Origin: Treponema sp.
GTDB lineage: Bacteria > Spirochaetota > Spirochaetia > Treponematales > Breznakiellaceae
Assembly (NCBI GenBank): GCA_031266095.1
Contig: JAISBR010000080.1
Span: 1 to 27,441 of the forward strand
DNA length: 27,441 nucleotides
Direction: 5' to 3'
Program-made: the position numbers and the translations under genes
Notes under the pieces: generated by a model
What the model was told of the DNA's origin: nothing
The model's database searches: none
Seen by the model: the letters and a program-made list of their open reading frames with translations, nothing else
Shown here: piece after piece, positions 1-7,253 of the stretch
How the letters are laid out: each line of letters starts with the position of its first letter
How positions within the stretch are numbered: position 1 is the stretch's first letter

Positions 1-830
1 TCGGCTTCGGCGGGCTGTCCGTTTTTAAGGTAGACTTCGCCCATGGCCTGCCAGCTTGAGGCAAGGCCGAAGCCGTTTTCGGCCCGGCGGTCAAAGTTTA
101 TGGCCGCTCTCAGGGCCTCCAGGGCCGCGGCGTATTGCGCTGATACCGAGCGGATCGACGCGATAAGATACCAGTCGTAGGCCGCTTCTTCCAGGAAAAG
201 GCCCTTTTCGTGGATATTCAGCGCCTGTCTGACGGCGTTTTCGGCCTCGCTGTAGCGGCCAAGCTCTTTTTCCGCCATGCCGAGCGCCACCCAGCCCATG
301 GCGGCGGTCTGATCGTCTTTTTCAATGCGGGAAATTTCCGCCTGGATCTGGTTCCTGATTTCTTCTACCGAAAGCCTCTCCTCCCCCCTCCATTCCGGGG
401 AATCGAGCACCAGGCGGCCCCGGGCCGTATAGATCCTGGCCAGGGCGGCCAGATTCCTCTGGCCCGCCGCCTCCCCTTCGGCCGAAGCGCTTTCCCAGTC
501 TTTAAAGGCTTCGTCATGGCGGCCCATGGAAAAATAAACATTCCCCCGGGAAAGGGCGGTCTTTATTCTGAGGGCCGGATCGTCGGCGGCGACGGCCAGC
601 CTCCGGGCCTCCTCAAGCAGAATCAGGGCATCCTGGTATTTCCCCTGGTTCGCCGTCTTGTTGGCCATGTCAAGCTGGCTGGCCGCCAGGTTCCGGCCCG
701 TGTAGATTTCAACCGGCTTCGAAGGTGCGGAAGAACAAGCGGCACACAAGACAGATAAAACAAACAAAAACAGAACGGCGATAGAATGAAGGGTGAAGGG
801 TGAAGGGTGGTGAAGGGTGGGATGAGTCAT
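1..830 (-). CDS. TPR-type lipoprotein, partial (C-terminus off the window)
   Basis: Reading right to left, the frame is open from an ATG at 830 to the window edge, so the C-terminus is missing. The N-terminus has a short polar stretch, a hydrophobic core (residues about 17-28) and Cys32 in the context LCAAC, which indicates an exported lipoprotein, although the lipobox has Cys at -3. The mature part is alanine-rich and helical, with TPR-like helix pairs such as QGKYQDALILLEEARRLA and LGRYSEAENAVRQALNI. It starts 12 bp after the mlaD stop and so is probably the fourth gene of the Mla operon; a role as a periplasmic partner of lipid transport is inference. A GAGG six bases upstream supports the ATG at 830. 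Another in-frame ATG at 842 directly follows the mlaD stop and would add MRPK. Codons 2-15 are built from 7-bp tandem repeats. Confidence 0.75.
   Translation of the reverse strand, partial: MTHPTLHHPSPFTLHSIAVLFLFVLSVLCAACSSAPSKPVEIYTGRNLAASQLDMANKTANQGKYQDALILLEEARRLAVAADDPALRIKTALSRGNVYFSMGRHDEAFKDWESASAEGEAAGQRNLAALARIYTARGRLVLDSPEWRGEERLSVEEIRNQIQAEISRIEKDDQTAAMGWVALGMAEKELGRYSEAENAVRQALNIHEKGLFLEEAAYDWYLIASIRSVSAQYAAALEALRAAINFDRRAENGFGLASSWQAMGEVYLKNGQPAEA
787..820. repeat. 7-bp tandem repeat inside the start of a lipoprotein gene
   Basis: On the plus strand the unit TGAAGGG occurs at 787-793, 794-800, 801-807 and 811-817, with TGG interruptions at 808-810 and 818-820. On the coding (minus) strand it encodes the HPTLHHPSPFTLH part of the signal-peptide n-region. 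Because 7 is not a multiple of 3, gain or loss of one unit would shift the frame between the start codon and the hydrophobic core. Confidence 0.8.
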
Positions 831-842
831 CTTTGGCCTCAT

Positions 843-1865
843 TTAAAATTGAATGTCCCTCGGGCTTGTGCCGCTGGACTGGGTCTCGACGCGCTGGGGG
901 ATGCCTTTCCGCAGGAGAGGGTTATTGGTAAGGGCTATCAGTACGTCTTCCGCGGTTTTTATCGTTACCCTAAGATCCATGATAAGCCCCGCGATTTGGG
1001 GAAGCTGGCTGGGAACAAAGGCGGCGGTTCTGTCCAGGTTTTCCAGAATCGACGAGACGGAATTAAGGGAGCTGACCAGATTCGTGTATACCGCTTCGTC
1101 GGTGTCCAGGACAGTATACACCAGGCCGTCAGGATCGTTCAGCTTGGACGTGAAGGCGTTTACCTCCGCGAGGATAGGATCGATTCTGGCCTTGAGATCA
1201 TCAATATCCTTAAGAAGCTCGGCGGCGGTCTTGTCGATGGTCCCCGGCAGGGTTTCGGCCCCCGCAATCGTCCGGTTCACCCCGCCGACTATCTGGCCGA
1301 TGGCGGTATCGTTATTCCCCTGGAAGGCGTCTGTTATCTGGACCACGAGCTTGTTAATATCATCCATGGTGGTACTGGCCCGGTTCATGAGGAGGCTGAT
1401 GCTGTCGTCGTGATAGGGCTGGTTCGCCAGGCCCTGCTGTATAAAGGCCCTGGCCTGCGCGGAACCCACGGCGGGCACAAAATCGCCGGCGGCAAGAATC
1501 TCCGTCCCTTTTCCGGCATGGAAAAGGAACTGGTTCCCCAACCCCACGGGGCTGACCATGAGTTCCACCATGGAGCCTCTTTTAACCCTGTCAAGATACA
1601 ACTCGTGGATAAGAAAGATCACCTCAACTTCGTCATCTCCGTTGAGATAAAAATCCTTGACATTGCCGATGGTAAAGCCCTTATACTGAACCGGCATGTT
1701 TTTGCTCAAGCCCGCGGCCGAAGCCAGAACCGTACTAAAGGCGTAATCCTTGGCAAACCAGCGCTGGGACCGGCCGAGCATGATAATGATAAAAACCACC
1801 GAAACCAGAGCCAGTATAAGAAAGAGCCCTACAATCTGATCCGCGAAGCGGATTTTGAATTTCAT
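843..1865 (-). CDS. mlaD: MlaD/MCE-family lipid-transport substrate-binding protein
   Basis: This 340-residue protein has one N-terminal membrane anchor (residues about 9-31, IVGLFLILALVSVVFIIIM). An MCE domain follows at about 40-125, recognisable from GLSKNMPVQYKGFTIGNV. The C-terminal part is a long helical region without further membrane segments. Family members form hexameric periplasmic rings that bind phospholipids and feed or drain an MlaFE-type inner-membrane ABC complex. The gene follows mlaE and mlaF with a 13-bp gap, matching the usual permease-ATPase-MCE order. The chosen ATG at 1865 places the anchor directly at the N-terminus as in MlaD. The frame is open upstream to 1970, but that would overlap mlaF and add an unlikely Ser/Gly-rich extension. 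Confidence 0.85.
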   Translation of the reverse strand: MKFKIRFADQIVGLFLILALVSVVFIIIMLGRSQRWFAKDYAFSTVLASAAGLSKNMPVQYKGFTIGNVKDFYLNGDDEVEVIFLIHELYLDRVKRGSMVELMVSPVGLGNQFLFHAGKGTEILAAGDFVPAVGSAQARAFIQQGLANQPYHDDSISLLMNRASTTMDDINKLVVQITDAFQGNNDTAIGQIVGGVNRTIAGAETLPGTIDKTAAELLKDIDDLKARIDPILAEVNAFTSKLNDPDGLVYTVLDTDEAVYTNLVSSLNSVSSILENLDRTAAFVPSQLPQIAGLIMDLRVTIKTAEDVLIALTNNPLLRKGIPQRVETQSSGTSPRDIQF

Positions 1866-1878
1866 ACTTGTTCCACCC

Positions 1879-2613
1879 TCATGAAGCGATACCCCTTTCC
1901 ACGTATCTGGACAGATCTTCATCTTCTTCCATCTGCTGCCGGGAAAACTTGAGGAAGAACCGCCCCCCAAGAATCATCAGCACATAGTCGGCCAGGCTTT
2001 TAATAATACGAAAATCGTGGCTCACGAAGATCACGGTATGCGCTTCCCGCTGCTGCCGCCTGACCAGTTGGACAAGCCGCTGGGCCGAGGAATCGTCCAG
2101 GGATTCCGTCCACTCATCCAGATAGAGCAGGGCGGGCCGGCAGATCATAGCCCGGGCAAAGGCGATGAGTTTCTGCTCCCCCATAGAAAGAGCCGAGGGC
2201 CGGACCGAAAGATCCCGCTTGTAGCCTACTTCATCCAGCATGGCCCGGATGCGGTTCTCCCGTTCCCTGGCGCTCATTTCAGGAAAGTGAATCCTCAAAG
2301 GCAGATCCAGGCACTGATAGAGGGTCTGGTTCGCCCACAGGGCGGAATCCTGGAACACCATGGCGCCCTCGCGGCGGAAACCCAGGGTCTCTTTGCGATC
2401 CAGGTAAAAAATATCCCTGCCCCGGAACGAGACCTCCCCCGATGTGGGAACCAGGAGCCCGGCGGAGAGCTTAAGCACCGTGCTTTTGCCGCTCCCCGAA
2501 GGCCCCACCAGGGCGGTCGTCTTCCCCTCCTCAAACTGATGGGAAAAATCCCTCACGATGAACCTGTTCTGAGCGACAAAGGAAACATTTTTCATTTCAA
2601 TTACCACCGCCAT
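1879..2613 (-). CDS. mlaF: MlaF-like ABC transporter ATPase
   Basis: This 244-residue single ABC ATPase is predicted to power MlaE-dependent lipid transport. Visible motifs are Walker A GPSGSGKST (37-45), Q-loop MVFQD (85-89), signature LSMGEQK (142-148), Walker B LLYLDE (162-167), D-loop SLD (171-173) and H-loop VSHD. The residue after the catalytic Glu167 is Trp (DEWTESLD), where most ABC ATPases have Pro. The ATG at 2613 gives the standard MAVVIEMKNVSF start with a GGGTGG-type ribosome site just upstream; the frame is open further but would run into mlaE. It is 11 bp downstream of mlaE and 13 bp upstream of mlaD. Confidence 0.88.
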   Translation of the reverse strand: MAVVIEMKNVSFVAQNRFIVRDFSHQFEEGKTTALVGPSGSGKSTVLKLSAGLLVPTSGEVSFRGRDIFYLDRKETLGFRREGAMVFQDSALWANQTLYQCLDLPLRIHFPEMSARERENRIRAMLDEVGYKRDLSVRPSALSMGEQKLIAFARAMICRPALLYLDEWTESLDDSSAQRLVQLVRRQQREAHTVIFVSHDFRIIKSLADYVLMILGGRFFLKFSRQQMEEDEDLSRYVERGIAS

Positions 2614-2624
2614 ACACCACCCGC

Positions 2625-3380
2625 TCAGAATACTATATAATAAAGAGCGGATATAACAATATCCACTATGATACACCAGCCGAACGAGGCGCTTACCGCC
2701 TTAAGGCCCGCGACGGGAACCTCGGTGCTTGACCTTTCTACCGCAAGCCCCCGGGTCATGGCAAGAACGGCGATGATGGCCCCAAAGAATATGCTTTTTA
2801 CTATGGAAACAAGCAGATCCGGCAGGGAAAAGGCGGCAAGAAGATTCCCAAAATATACCGAAGCCGGCAGGGGGTTAAAAATCTGGGCCACCGCGAAGGA
2901 ACCGGCCAGGCCAAAGATCGAAAAATAGATATTCAGCATAAAAAGCGAGATAGTTACCCCCAGGAAACGCGGGACCGCCAGATACTCTATCGGGTCGAGA
3001 CCTATGGAAATATAGGCTTCCACCTCGTGGGAAATCACCATACCCGCCATCTCGGTGGCAATGGCCGTGGCCGATCTGGCGATGATGATAAACGCCGTAA
3101 GGAGGGGGCCAAGCTCCCTGGTGATGATGGTGATAAGCAGGGAATAGATGAGCCGCTCCTGAGAAAGGTTTGTCAGAAAGGGAAGGCCGATGATATTCAC
3201 CGCCGCCCCTATTCCCAGGGCCAGCAGGGACGAAACCCCCAGCGCTTCCACAAAAGTAAAGAGAATCTGCATTATCAGGATCTTAAAAGCCGTCTGCCTC
3301 CGGTGTATAAAACGTCCCACCCCCTTGAGGACGAGCGCAAAAAACCCCAGATTATAAAGCAGAGAACTTAACGCGGCCAT
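2625..3380 (-). CDS. mlaE: MlaE-like ABC transporter permease
   Basis: This 251-residue integral membrane protein has the hallmark central segment TRELGPLLTAFIIIARSA followed by AIATEMAGMVISHEVEA, typical of the MlaE/TGD1 permease family. About five to six hydrophobic helices are visible, starting with an N-terminal amphipathic stretch (LGFFALVLKGVGRFIH). The protein should form the membrane channel of an Mla-type phospholipid transporter with the ATPase and MCE protein encoded next. The ATG at 3380 is preceded by a strong ribosome site (GGGAGGG at 3390-3396). It is the first gene of the operon and has a promoter at 3402-3429. Confidence 0.88.
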   Translation of the reverse strand: MAALSSLLYNLGFFALVLKGVGRFIHRRQTAFKILIMQILFTFVEALGVSSLLALGIGAAVNIIGLPFLTNLSQERLIYSLLITIITRELGPLLTAFIIIARSATAIATEMAGMVISHEVEAYISIGLDPIEYLAVPRFLGVTISLFMLNIYFSIFGLAGSFAVAQIFNPLPASVYFGNLLAAFSLPDLLVSIVKSIFFGAIIAVLAMTRGLAVERSSTEVPVAGLKAVSASFGWCIIVDIVISALYYIVF

Positions 3381-3401
3381 CAAACTTATCCCTCCCTTAT
3401 C

Positions 3402-3429
3402 ATTCTACCATAAAATCACCCGCTGTCAA
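3402..3429 (-). promoter_or_regulatory. Sigma70-type promoter of the mlaEFD operon
   Basis: Read on the minus strand, TTGACA (3429-3424) is followed after 16 bp by TAGAAT (3407-3402). Transcription would start near 3395, giving a very short leader close to the ribosome site of mlaE. The match to consensus is good; the short leader is a reservation. Confidence 0.6.
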
Positions 3430-3441
3430 CAAGGCGAAAGA

Positions 3442-3533
3442 TTTAAGGGTGGAGTGTGAAGGGAAATACGCCTAGTCTCGAGCCCTCCACCCCTCACCCT
3501 CCACCCTAAATTTAGTGCCTGGCACCTTTTTTT
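3442..3533. repeat. Intergenic inverted repeat plus GTGCC-T-GGCAC palindrome
   Basis: An imperfect inverted repeat pairs 3442-3463 (TTTAAGGGTGGAGTGTGAAG) with about 3490-3512 (reverse complement TTTAGGGTGGAGGGTGAGGG). It is followed by a palindrome GTGCC-T-GGCAC (3515-3525) and seven T residues (3527-3533). The arms resemble the GGGTGAAGGGTG repeats at 787-820, suggesting a dispersed small-repeat family. It lies between the divergent promoters of mlaE and of the (CT)30 locus. Confidence 0.6.
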
Positions 3534-3536
3534 GCC

Positions 3537-3565
3537 TTGACAGGGCCGCGGGGGGGTGGTACAAT
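3537..3565 (+). promoter_or_regulatory. Near-perfect sigma70 promoter in front of the (CT)30 locus
   Basis: TTGACA (3537-3542), a 17-bp G-rich spacer and TACAAT (3560-3565) form an almost ideal sigma70 promoter. The predicted start, near 3572, is only a few bases before the ATG at 3575, so the transcript would be nearly leaderless. No ribosome binding site is visible. Confidence 0.65.
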
Positions 3566-3628
3566 GAGCCTGTTATGAGAGAAAACGGACGAATTATTCA
3601 AAAAATCCCTGAACCTGGCACGGAATTT

Positions 3629-3692
<64 letters not shown>

Positions 3693-3760
3693 AATACTCA
3701 CCGTCATCTTTTTTCAGGGGATAATTCTGCCCGGAATCCGCCCGCCGTCATCCCCGGTTA

Positions 3761-3970
3761 CGGCAATAAGGCCGCTTATAAGCGCCGCAAGCGCTCTTAT
3801 ACCGGCTATAAGAGCGCTCATAACCGCTATGAGCCGGCTCATAATCGCTGTAAGCCGGCTCAAAATCACTATAATCCCGCTCATAATTACTATGAGCCGG
3901 CTCCAAATCGCTATAAGCCGGCTCAAAATCATTATAAGCCCGCTCCAAACCGCCATACGCCCGCCCGGTA
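3761..3970. repeat. About ten 21-bp tandem units with palindromic GAGCCGGCTC core
   Basis: Units of 21 bp start at 3761, 3782, 3803, 3824, 3845, 3866, 3887, 3908, 3929 and 3950; the best copies read like TATAAGCCGGCTCAAAATCG. In the plus frame ending at 4040 they give heptads [RHY]-Y-[EK]-P-A-x-N. The core GAGCCGGCTC is self-complementary, so the minus strand also encodes an EPA motif (FEPAYSD). Copies at both ends are more diverged. Confidence 0.8.
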
Positions 3971-4055
3971 CGGCTGGGCGCCGGCTTTTCCCCGCTTTAC
4001 GCGCATACGCGCCGGCGTTGCCGGCTTTTCACTTCACTAAATAAGGAGGCATAAC

Positions 4056-4724
4056 ATGAGCAAGTATTATCTTTCGCTGAACGACGCGGATTTTAACCAG
4101 TGGCTCAAGTTTATGATCCAGTATGTTACCGGTAAATGTACCGGTACCCCGCCGGAATGGGACCACATCCCCCCATCGGCAAGGGCCCTCGTGGCCGCGG
4201 CCTACGCGGACTGGTACACGGCGTACAGCAGCTTTCTGGGGCCCCACACCGAGGTGGATACCGAGGCGAAAAACGACGCGAAAAAGGCGGCGAAGAAGGT
4301 GTCGGCCGGCTTTGTCAACCAGTATCTGCGCTTCCCCCCGGTAACGGACGAGGACAGGACGGCGATGCGCATCCTCAACAAGGACGGGCATCCCACGCCG
4401 ATACCCGTGCCCGGCGACATCCCCGAGGTAGAAGCCCAGACGCCCCTGCCCCGGGTGCTGCGCTTCCGCTTCCGCAGGTGGGGCATGAAGCGCTGGGGCA
4501 AACCCAAAAACGTACACGGCATGGAGCTGGTGTGGGTTATTTTGGACACCCCCCCTACGGAGATTGAGCAGCTGATACACTCGGCCTTTGCCACCAAAAG
4601 CCCCCTGGAACTGACCTTTAAAGAGAGCGAGCGGGGCAAACACGTCTACTACGCGGTGCGCTGGGAAACCGGCACGGTCAAGAAAGGCAAGTTCAGCGAG
4701 ATTTTCAGCGCGATTATTCCTTGA
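4056..4724 (+). CDS. Conserved protein of unknown function
   Basis: This 222-residue protein has no signal peptide and no membrane segment. It begins MSKYYLSLNDADFNQWLKFM and has a helical N-terminal half rich in Trp, Tyr and Ala, including a Lys/Ala helix (AKNDAKKAAKKVSAGFVNQYL). A proline-rich linker (PTPIPVPGDIPEVEAQTPLP) leads into a basic C-terminal part that looks beta-rich (RVLRFRFRRWGMKRWGKP and YYAVRWETGTVKKGKFS). I recall similar proteins in spirochaetes and Bacteroidetes but cannot assign a function. A strong ribosome site (TAAGGAGG, 4042-4049) supports the ATG at 4056. That site overlaps the stop codons of two open frames from the upstream repeat locus, so translation may be coupled to it. 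Confidence 0.75.
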   Translation: MSKYYLSLNDADFNQWLKFMIQYVTGKCTGTPPEWDHIPPSARALVAAAYADWYTAYSSFLGPHTEVDTEAKNDAKKAAKKVSAGFVNQYLRFPPVTDEDRTAMRILNKDGHPTPIPVPGDIPEVEAQTPLPRVLRFRFRRWGMKRWGKPKNVHGMELVWVILDTPPTEIEQLIHSAFATKSPLELTFKESERGKHVYYAVRWETGTVKKGKFSEIFSAIIP

Positions 4725-4742
4725 TGTGGGGAAGGAAGAATT

Positions 4743-4857
4743 TTACCGCGAAGTCGAAGAAGTCGAAGAAGTTAAGGAAGTAAAGAAGGAAGAAGGGAAA
4801 ACGCTTCTTTCCTTCCTTGTCCTCTTACTTTTTCGACTTTTTCGACTTCGCGGTTAA
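4743..4857. repeat. Long imperfect inverted repeat with purine and pyrimidine arms
   Basis: The left arm starts ACCGCGAAGTCGAAGAAGTC (from 4745) and continues almost purely purine to about 4800. The right arm (about 4801-4857) is pyrimidine-rich and its reverse complement starts ACCGCGAAGTCGAAAAAGTC. RNA from either strand could form a stem of roughly 30 bp or more. It lies between two plus-strand genes and lacks the T-run of a classical terminator. Confidence 0.75.
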
Positions 4858-4888
4858 TTATTCTTGTGATTATTTAAGGAGACAAATG

Positions 4889-6298
4889 ATGAAAAAGGCT
4901 GTTGGGGTACTTATGAGCGTTGCGGCCATGCTCCTGGCTTCCTGCGCCAGTACCGGGAACGGCGGAAGCGGAAGCGCGGGGGCCGGAACCAGCGTTATCG
5001 CGGCTCCGGTGGAAGACACCACCGTGTATGAGGGGGACGGGGTAAACCTTGGGGAAGCCATCGAGCAGTCAGCGGAGAAAATAGCGGCGGACCTGCCCGC
5101 CGGAAGCCGAGTGGCGTTCGCGGCGTGGGAATCCCCCAGCCTGGGCCTTTCGGATTACATCATGGAGGAATTGACCGGCGCGCTGGTTGACCGGGGCATG
5201 GAGGTGGCGGACCGGCAAAACCTGGAATACGTGTACCGGGAACTCAACCTGCAGATGTCCGGGGATGTGAGCGACGAAAGTGCCCGGTCCATCGGCAAAT
5301 TCCTGGGCGCGGACCTGGTGATTACCGGCCAGCTCACAGCGCTGGGCGGCCCCTACCGCTACCGGGCCGCCGCGGTCCACGTGGAAACCGCGGCCCGCAG
5401 CAGCGTCACCCGCCTTGACGTGCGGGGGGACGCGGCAACGCGGCGCTTGGTTGCGGCCCTGGCCAATCAACAGCCCGCCGCCAAAACCGCCTCATCCGGA
5501 ACGGCCGCACCGAAAACCGCCGTCCCGCAAACTGCGGGCGCCTTCTTTGACCGGGGCCTTACCCTCCTCAACCAGCAGGAGTTCGAGAGCGCCATAGCGG
5601 ACTTTACCGAGGCGATCCGGCTGAACCCCGATTATGCCGCCGCATATTACAACCGCGGCCTTGCGTATCGCAACAAAGAGGACTACGACCGGGCCATTGC
5701 GGACTATACCCAGGCCATCCGGCTTGACCCCAATTATGCCAGCGCGTATCACAACCGAGGCGTTGCGTATGAAAATAAAAAGGACAATGATCGGGCCATT
5801 GCGGACTATACCCAGGCCATCCGGCTTGACCCAAACTACACGTTCTCTTATTATGGCCGGGGTTTAGCATATTACAACAACGGGGACTATGACCGGGCTA
5901 TAGCGGACTATACCCAGGCCATCCGGCTTGACCCCAAGTATGCCGACGCATATAACAACCGCGGCAATGCGTATCGCAACAAAGGCGACATAGACAAGGC
6001 CATAGCGGACTATACCCAGACCATCCGGCTTGATCCCAATTATGCCTTCGCGTATAACAACCGCGGTATTGCGTATGACGACAAAAAGGATTACGACCGG
6101 GCCATTACGGACTATACCCAGGCGATCCGGCTTGACCCCAAGTATGTCTCCGCGTATAACAACCGCGGCATTGCGTATTACAACAAGGAGGACTACAACC
6201 GGGCCATTGCGGACTATGAAGCGGCGCTGCGGATTGACCCGAACCATACTCGCGCCAGAAACAATCTTGAAATCGCCCGCCGGGCGCGGGGGTATTAG
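4889..6298 (+). CDS. Lipoprotein with CsgG/LpoB-like domain and seven TPRs
   Basis: This is a 469-residue exported lipoprotein: signal peptide MKKAVGVLMSVAAMLLAS with lipobox LLASC and Cys19. Residues about 40-190 (AGSRVAFAAWESPSLGLSDY, MEVADRQNLEYVYRELNLQM and FLGADLVITGQL) resemble CsgG/LpoB-type domains found in many treponemal lipoproteins. An Ala/Thr/Pro linker leads to seven consecutive 34-residue TPRs with the consensus AYNNRGxAYxNKxDYDRAIA followed by DYTQAIRLDPNYA, then a short basic tail. Such proteins usually scaffold complexes in the periplasm or at the outer membrane; the partner is unknown. Of the two adjacent ATGs, 4889 is chosen because AAGGAG (4876-4881) is seven bases upstream. 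Repeats 2-7 are also very similar at DNA level. Confidence 0.82.
   Translation: MKKAVGVLMSVAAMLLASCASTGNGGSGSAGAGTSVIAAPVEDTTVYEGDGVNLGEAIEQSAEKIAADLPAGSRVAFAAWESPSLGLSDYIMEELTGALVDRGMEVADRQNLEYVYRELNLQMSGDVSDESARSIGKFLGADLVITGQLTALGGPYRYRAAAVHVETAARSSVTRLDVRGDAATRRLVAALANQQPAAKTASSGTAAPKTAVPQTAGAFFDRGLTLLNQQEFESAIADFTEAIRLNPDYAAAYYNRGLAYRNKEDYDRAIADYTQAIRLDPNYASAYHNRGVAYENKKDNDRAIADYTQAIRLDPNYTFSYYGRGLAYYNNGDYDRAIADYTQAIRLDPKYADAYNNRGNAYRNKGDIDKAIADYTQTIRLDPNYAFAYNNRGIAYDDKKDYDRAITDYTQAIRLDPKYVSAYNNRGIAYYNKEDYNRAIADYEAALRIDPNHTRARNNLEIARRARGY
5608..6240 (+). repeat. Near-identical 102-bp TPR-coding tandem repeats
   Basis: Six successive units of about 102 bp share long identical blocks, for example GCGGACTATACCCAGGCCAT, repeated in most units. 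In-frame gain or loss of units by recombination would keep the reading frame open. Confidence 0.75.
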
Positions 6299-6353
6299 GA
6301 ACGAATACCCGCCTCCGTCTGTATTTGGCAGCGGACGGAACAGGTCTCTGGTT

Positions 6354-7253
6354 TCAGGAGACTCCGTGTTTCCGTTTGGCGTATATCGACACGGCGATCA
6401 TCGCGAACAGCGTAAAAAGATAGGGGATAGCGAGGATAAAATCCGCGGGGACATTGAGGCGCCCCTGGGCGTAATTTGAAAAGGCCTCGGCAAGGCCGAA
6501 CACAAAGGCGGCGGCAAAGAGGCCCCGCGGTTTACGCCCCCCCAGGAAGATAACCACCAGGGCTATCCAGCCCTTGCCCGCGGACATGTTAGGCACAAAC
6601 GCCCCCAGGTTAAGGCTGAGGAACGAGCCGCCGAGGCCGCAGCAGAAACCGGAAATCAGAAAGGCGGCGAGGCGGTAGGCGTCGGATCTCAGCCCCAGGG
6701 AATCGAGGGCCTCGGCGTGTTTGTCACAAGCCCGCAGCCTGAGACCGAAAGGGGTCTTGAACAGCACCAGCCAGGCGATTACCAGCAGTATCCAACTCAC
6801 GTAGACATACACGCTGTGGCCTGAAAGCAGTTCCCCTATAACCGGAATGTGCGTAATCAGGGGAATACGCATCGGGGCCGGCGGGGGAATATCCGGCAAT
6901 ACCACCACGCCTCTGGTACCAAAGAGATTGTGGGAAAGGACAACCGTGAGGCCGCCGGCAAAGAGGTTAACCGCCAGGCCCGCGATAAACACATTGGACC
7001 TGAGCCGCAGCGCGGAGAAGGCAAACATGAGGGCGAGGATCAGTGAAGCGAAAACCGCCGCCGCCAGGGCCGCCGCGAAGCTGCCGGTATAATAGAACGC
7101 GGCCACCGCAAAAAAGGCCCCCGCAAGGAGCAGGCCCTCAAGGGCGATGTTGAGCATCCCGGTAAGCTCACAAAAGAGTCCGCCCACGCCGGCAAAAAGC
7201 AGCGGCGTCATGATGGTAACGGCGCTGTGCAGTACCGGCTGAAAATCCTTCAC
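6354..7253 (-). CDS. BMP-type ABC importer permease 2 (BPD_transp_2 family)
   Basis: This 299-residue integral membrane protein has about eight hydrophobic helices and belongs to the branched-chain/ribose/nucleoside permease family. GGLFCELTGMLNIALEGLLL is the characteristic 'G-x-x-x-E-x-x-G-x-x-N-I-x-x-E-G' segment shared with YufQ/PnrE/RfuD-like proteins. The start ATG at 7253 overlaps the upstream permease stop by 4 bp (ATGA), indicating translational coupling. It is the last gene of the operon lipoprotein-ATPase-permease-permease. The substrate is either a purine nucleoside (Pnr-like) or riboflavin (Rfu-like); see the lipoprotein entry at 10037. It converges with the TPR lipoprotein gene; no clear terminator is seen between 6299 and 6353. 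Confidence 0.85.
   Translation of the reverse strand: MKDFQPVLHSAVTIMTPLLFAGVGGLFCELTGMLNIALEGLLLAGAFFAVAAFYYTGSFAAALAAAVFASLILALMFAFSALRLRSNVFIAGLAVNLFAGGLTVVLSHNLFGTRGVVVLPDIPPPAPMRIPLITHIPVIGELLSGHSVYVYVSWILLVIAWLVLFKTPFGLRLRACDKHAEALDSLGLRSDAYRLAAFLISGFCCGLGGSFLSLNLGAFVPNMSAGKGWIALVVIFLGGRKPRGLFAAAFVFGLAEAFSNYAQGRLNVPADFILAIPYLFTLFAMIAVSIYAKRKHGVS

Noticed and set aside
210..1952. Long plus-strand open frames across the Mla operon (for example 807-1952)
   Set aside because: They mirror the minus-strand Mla genes, have low-complexity or unrecognisable products and no ribosome sites.
3714..3956. Two minus-strand open frames in the 21-bp repeats
   Set aside because: Not annotated as genes because openness follows from the repeat unit lacking stop codons; kept only as a finding.
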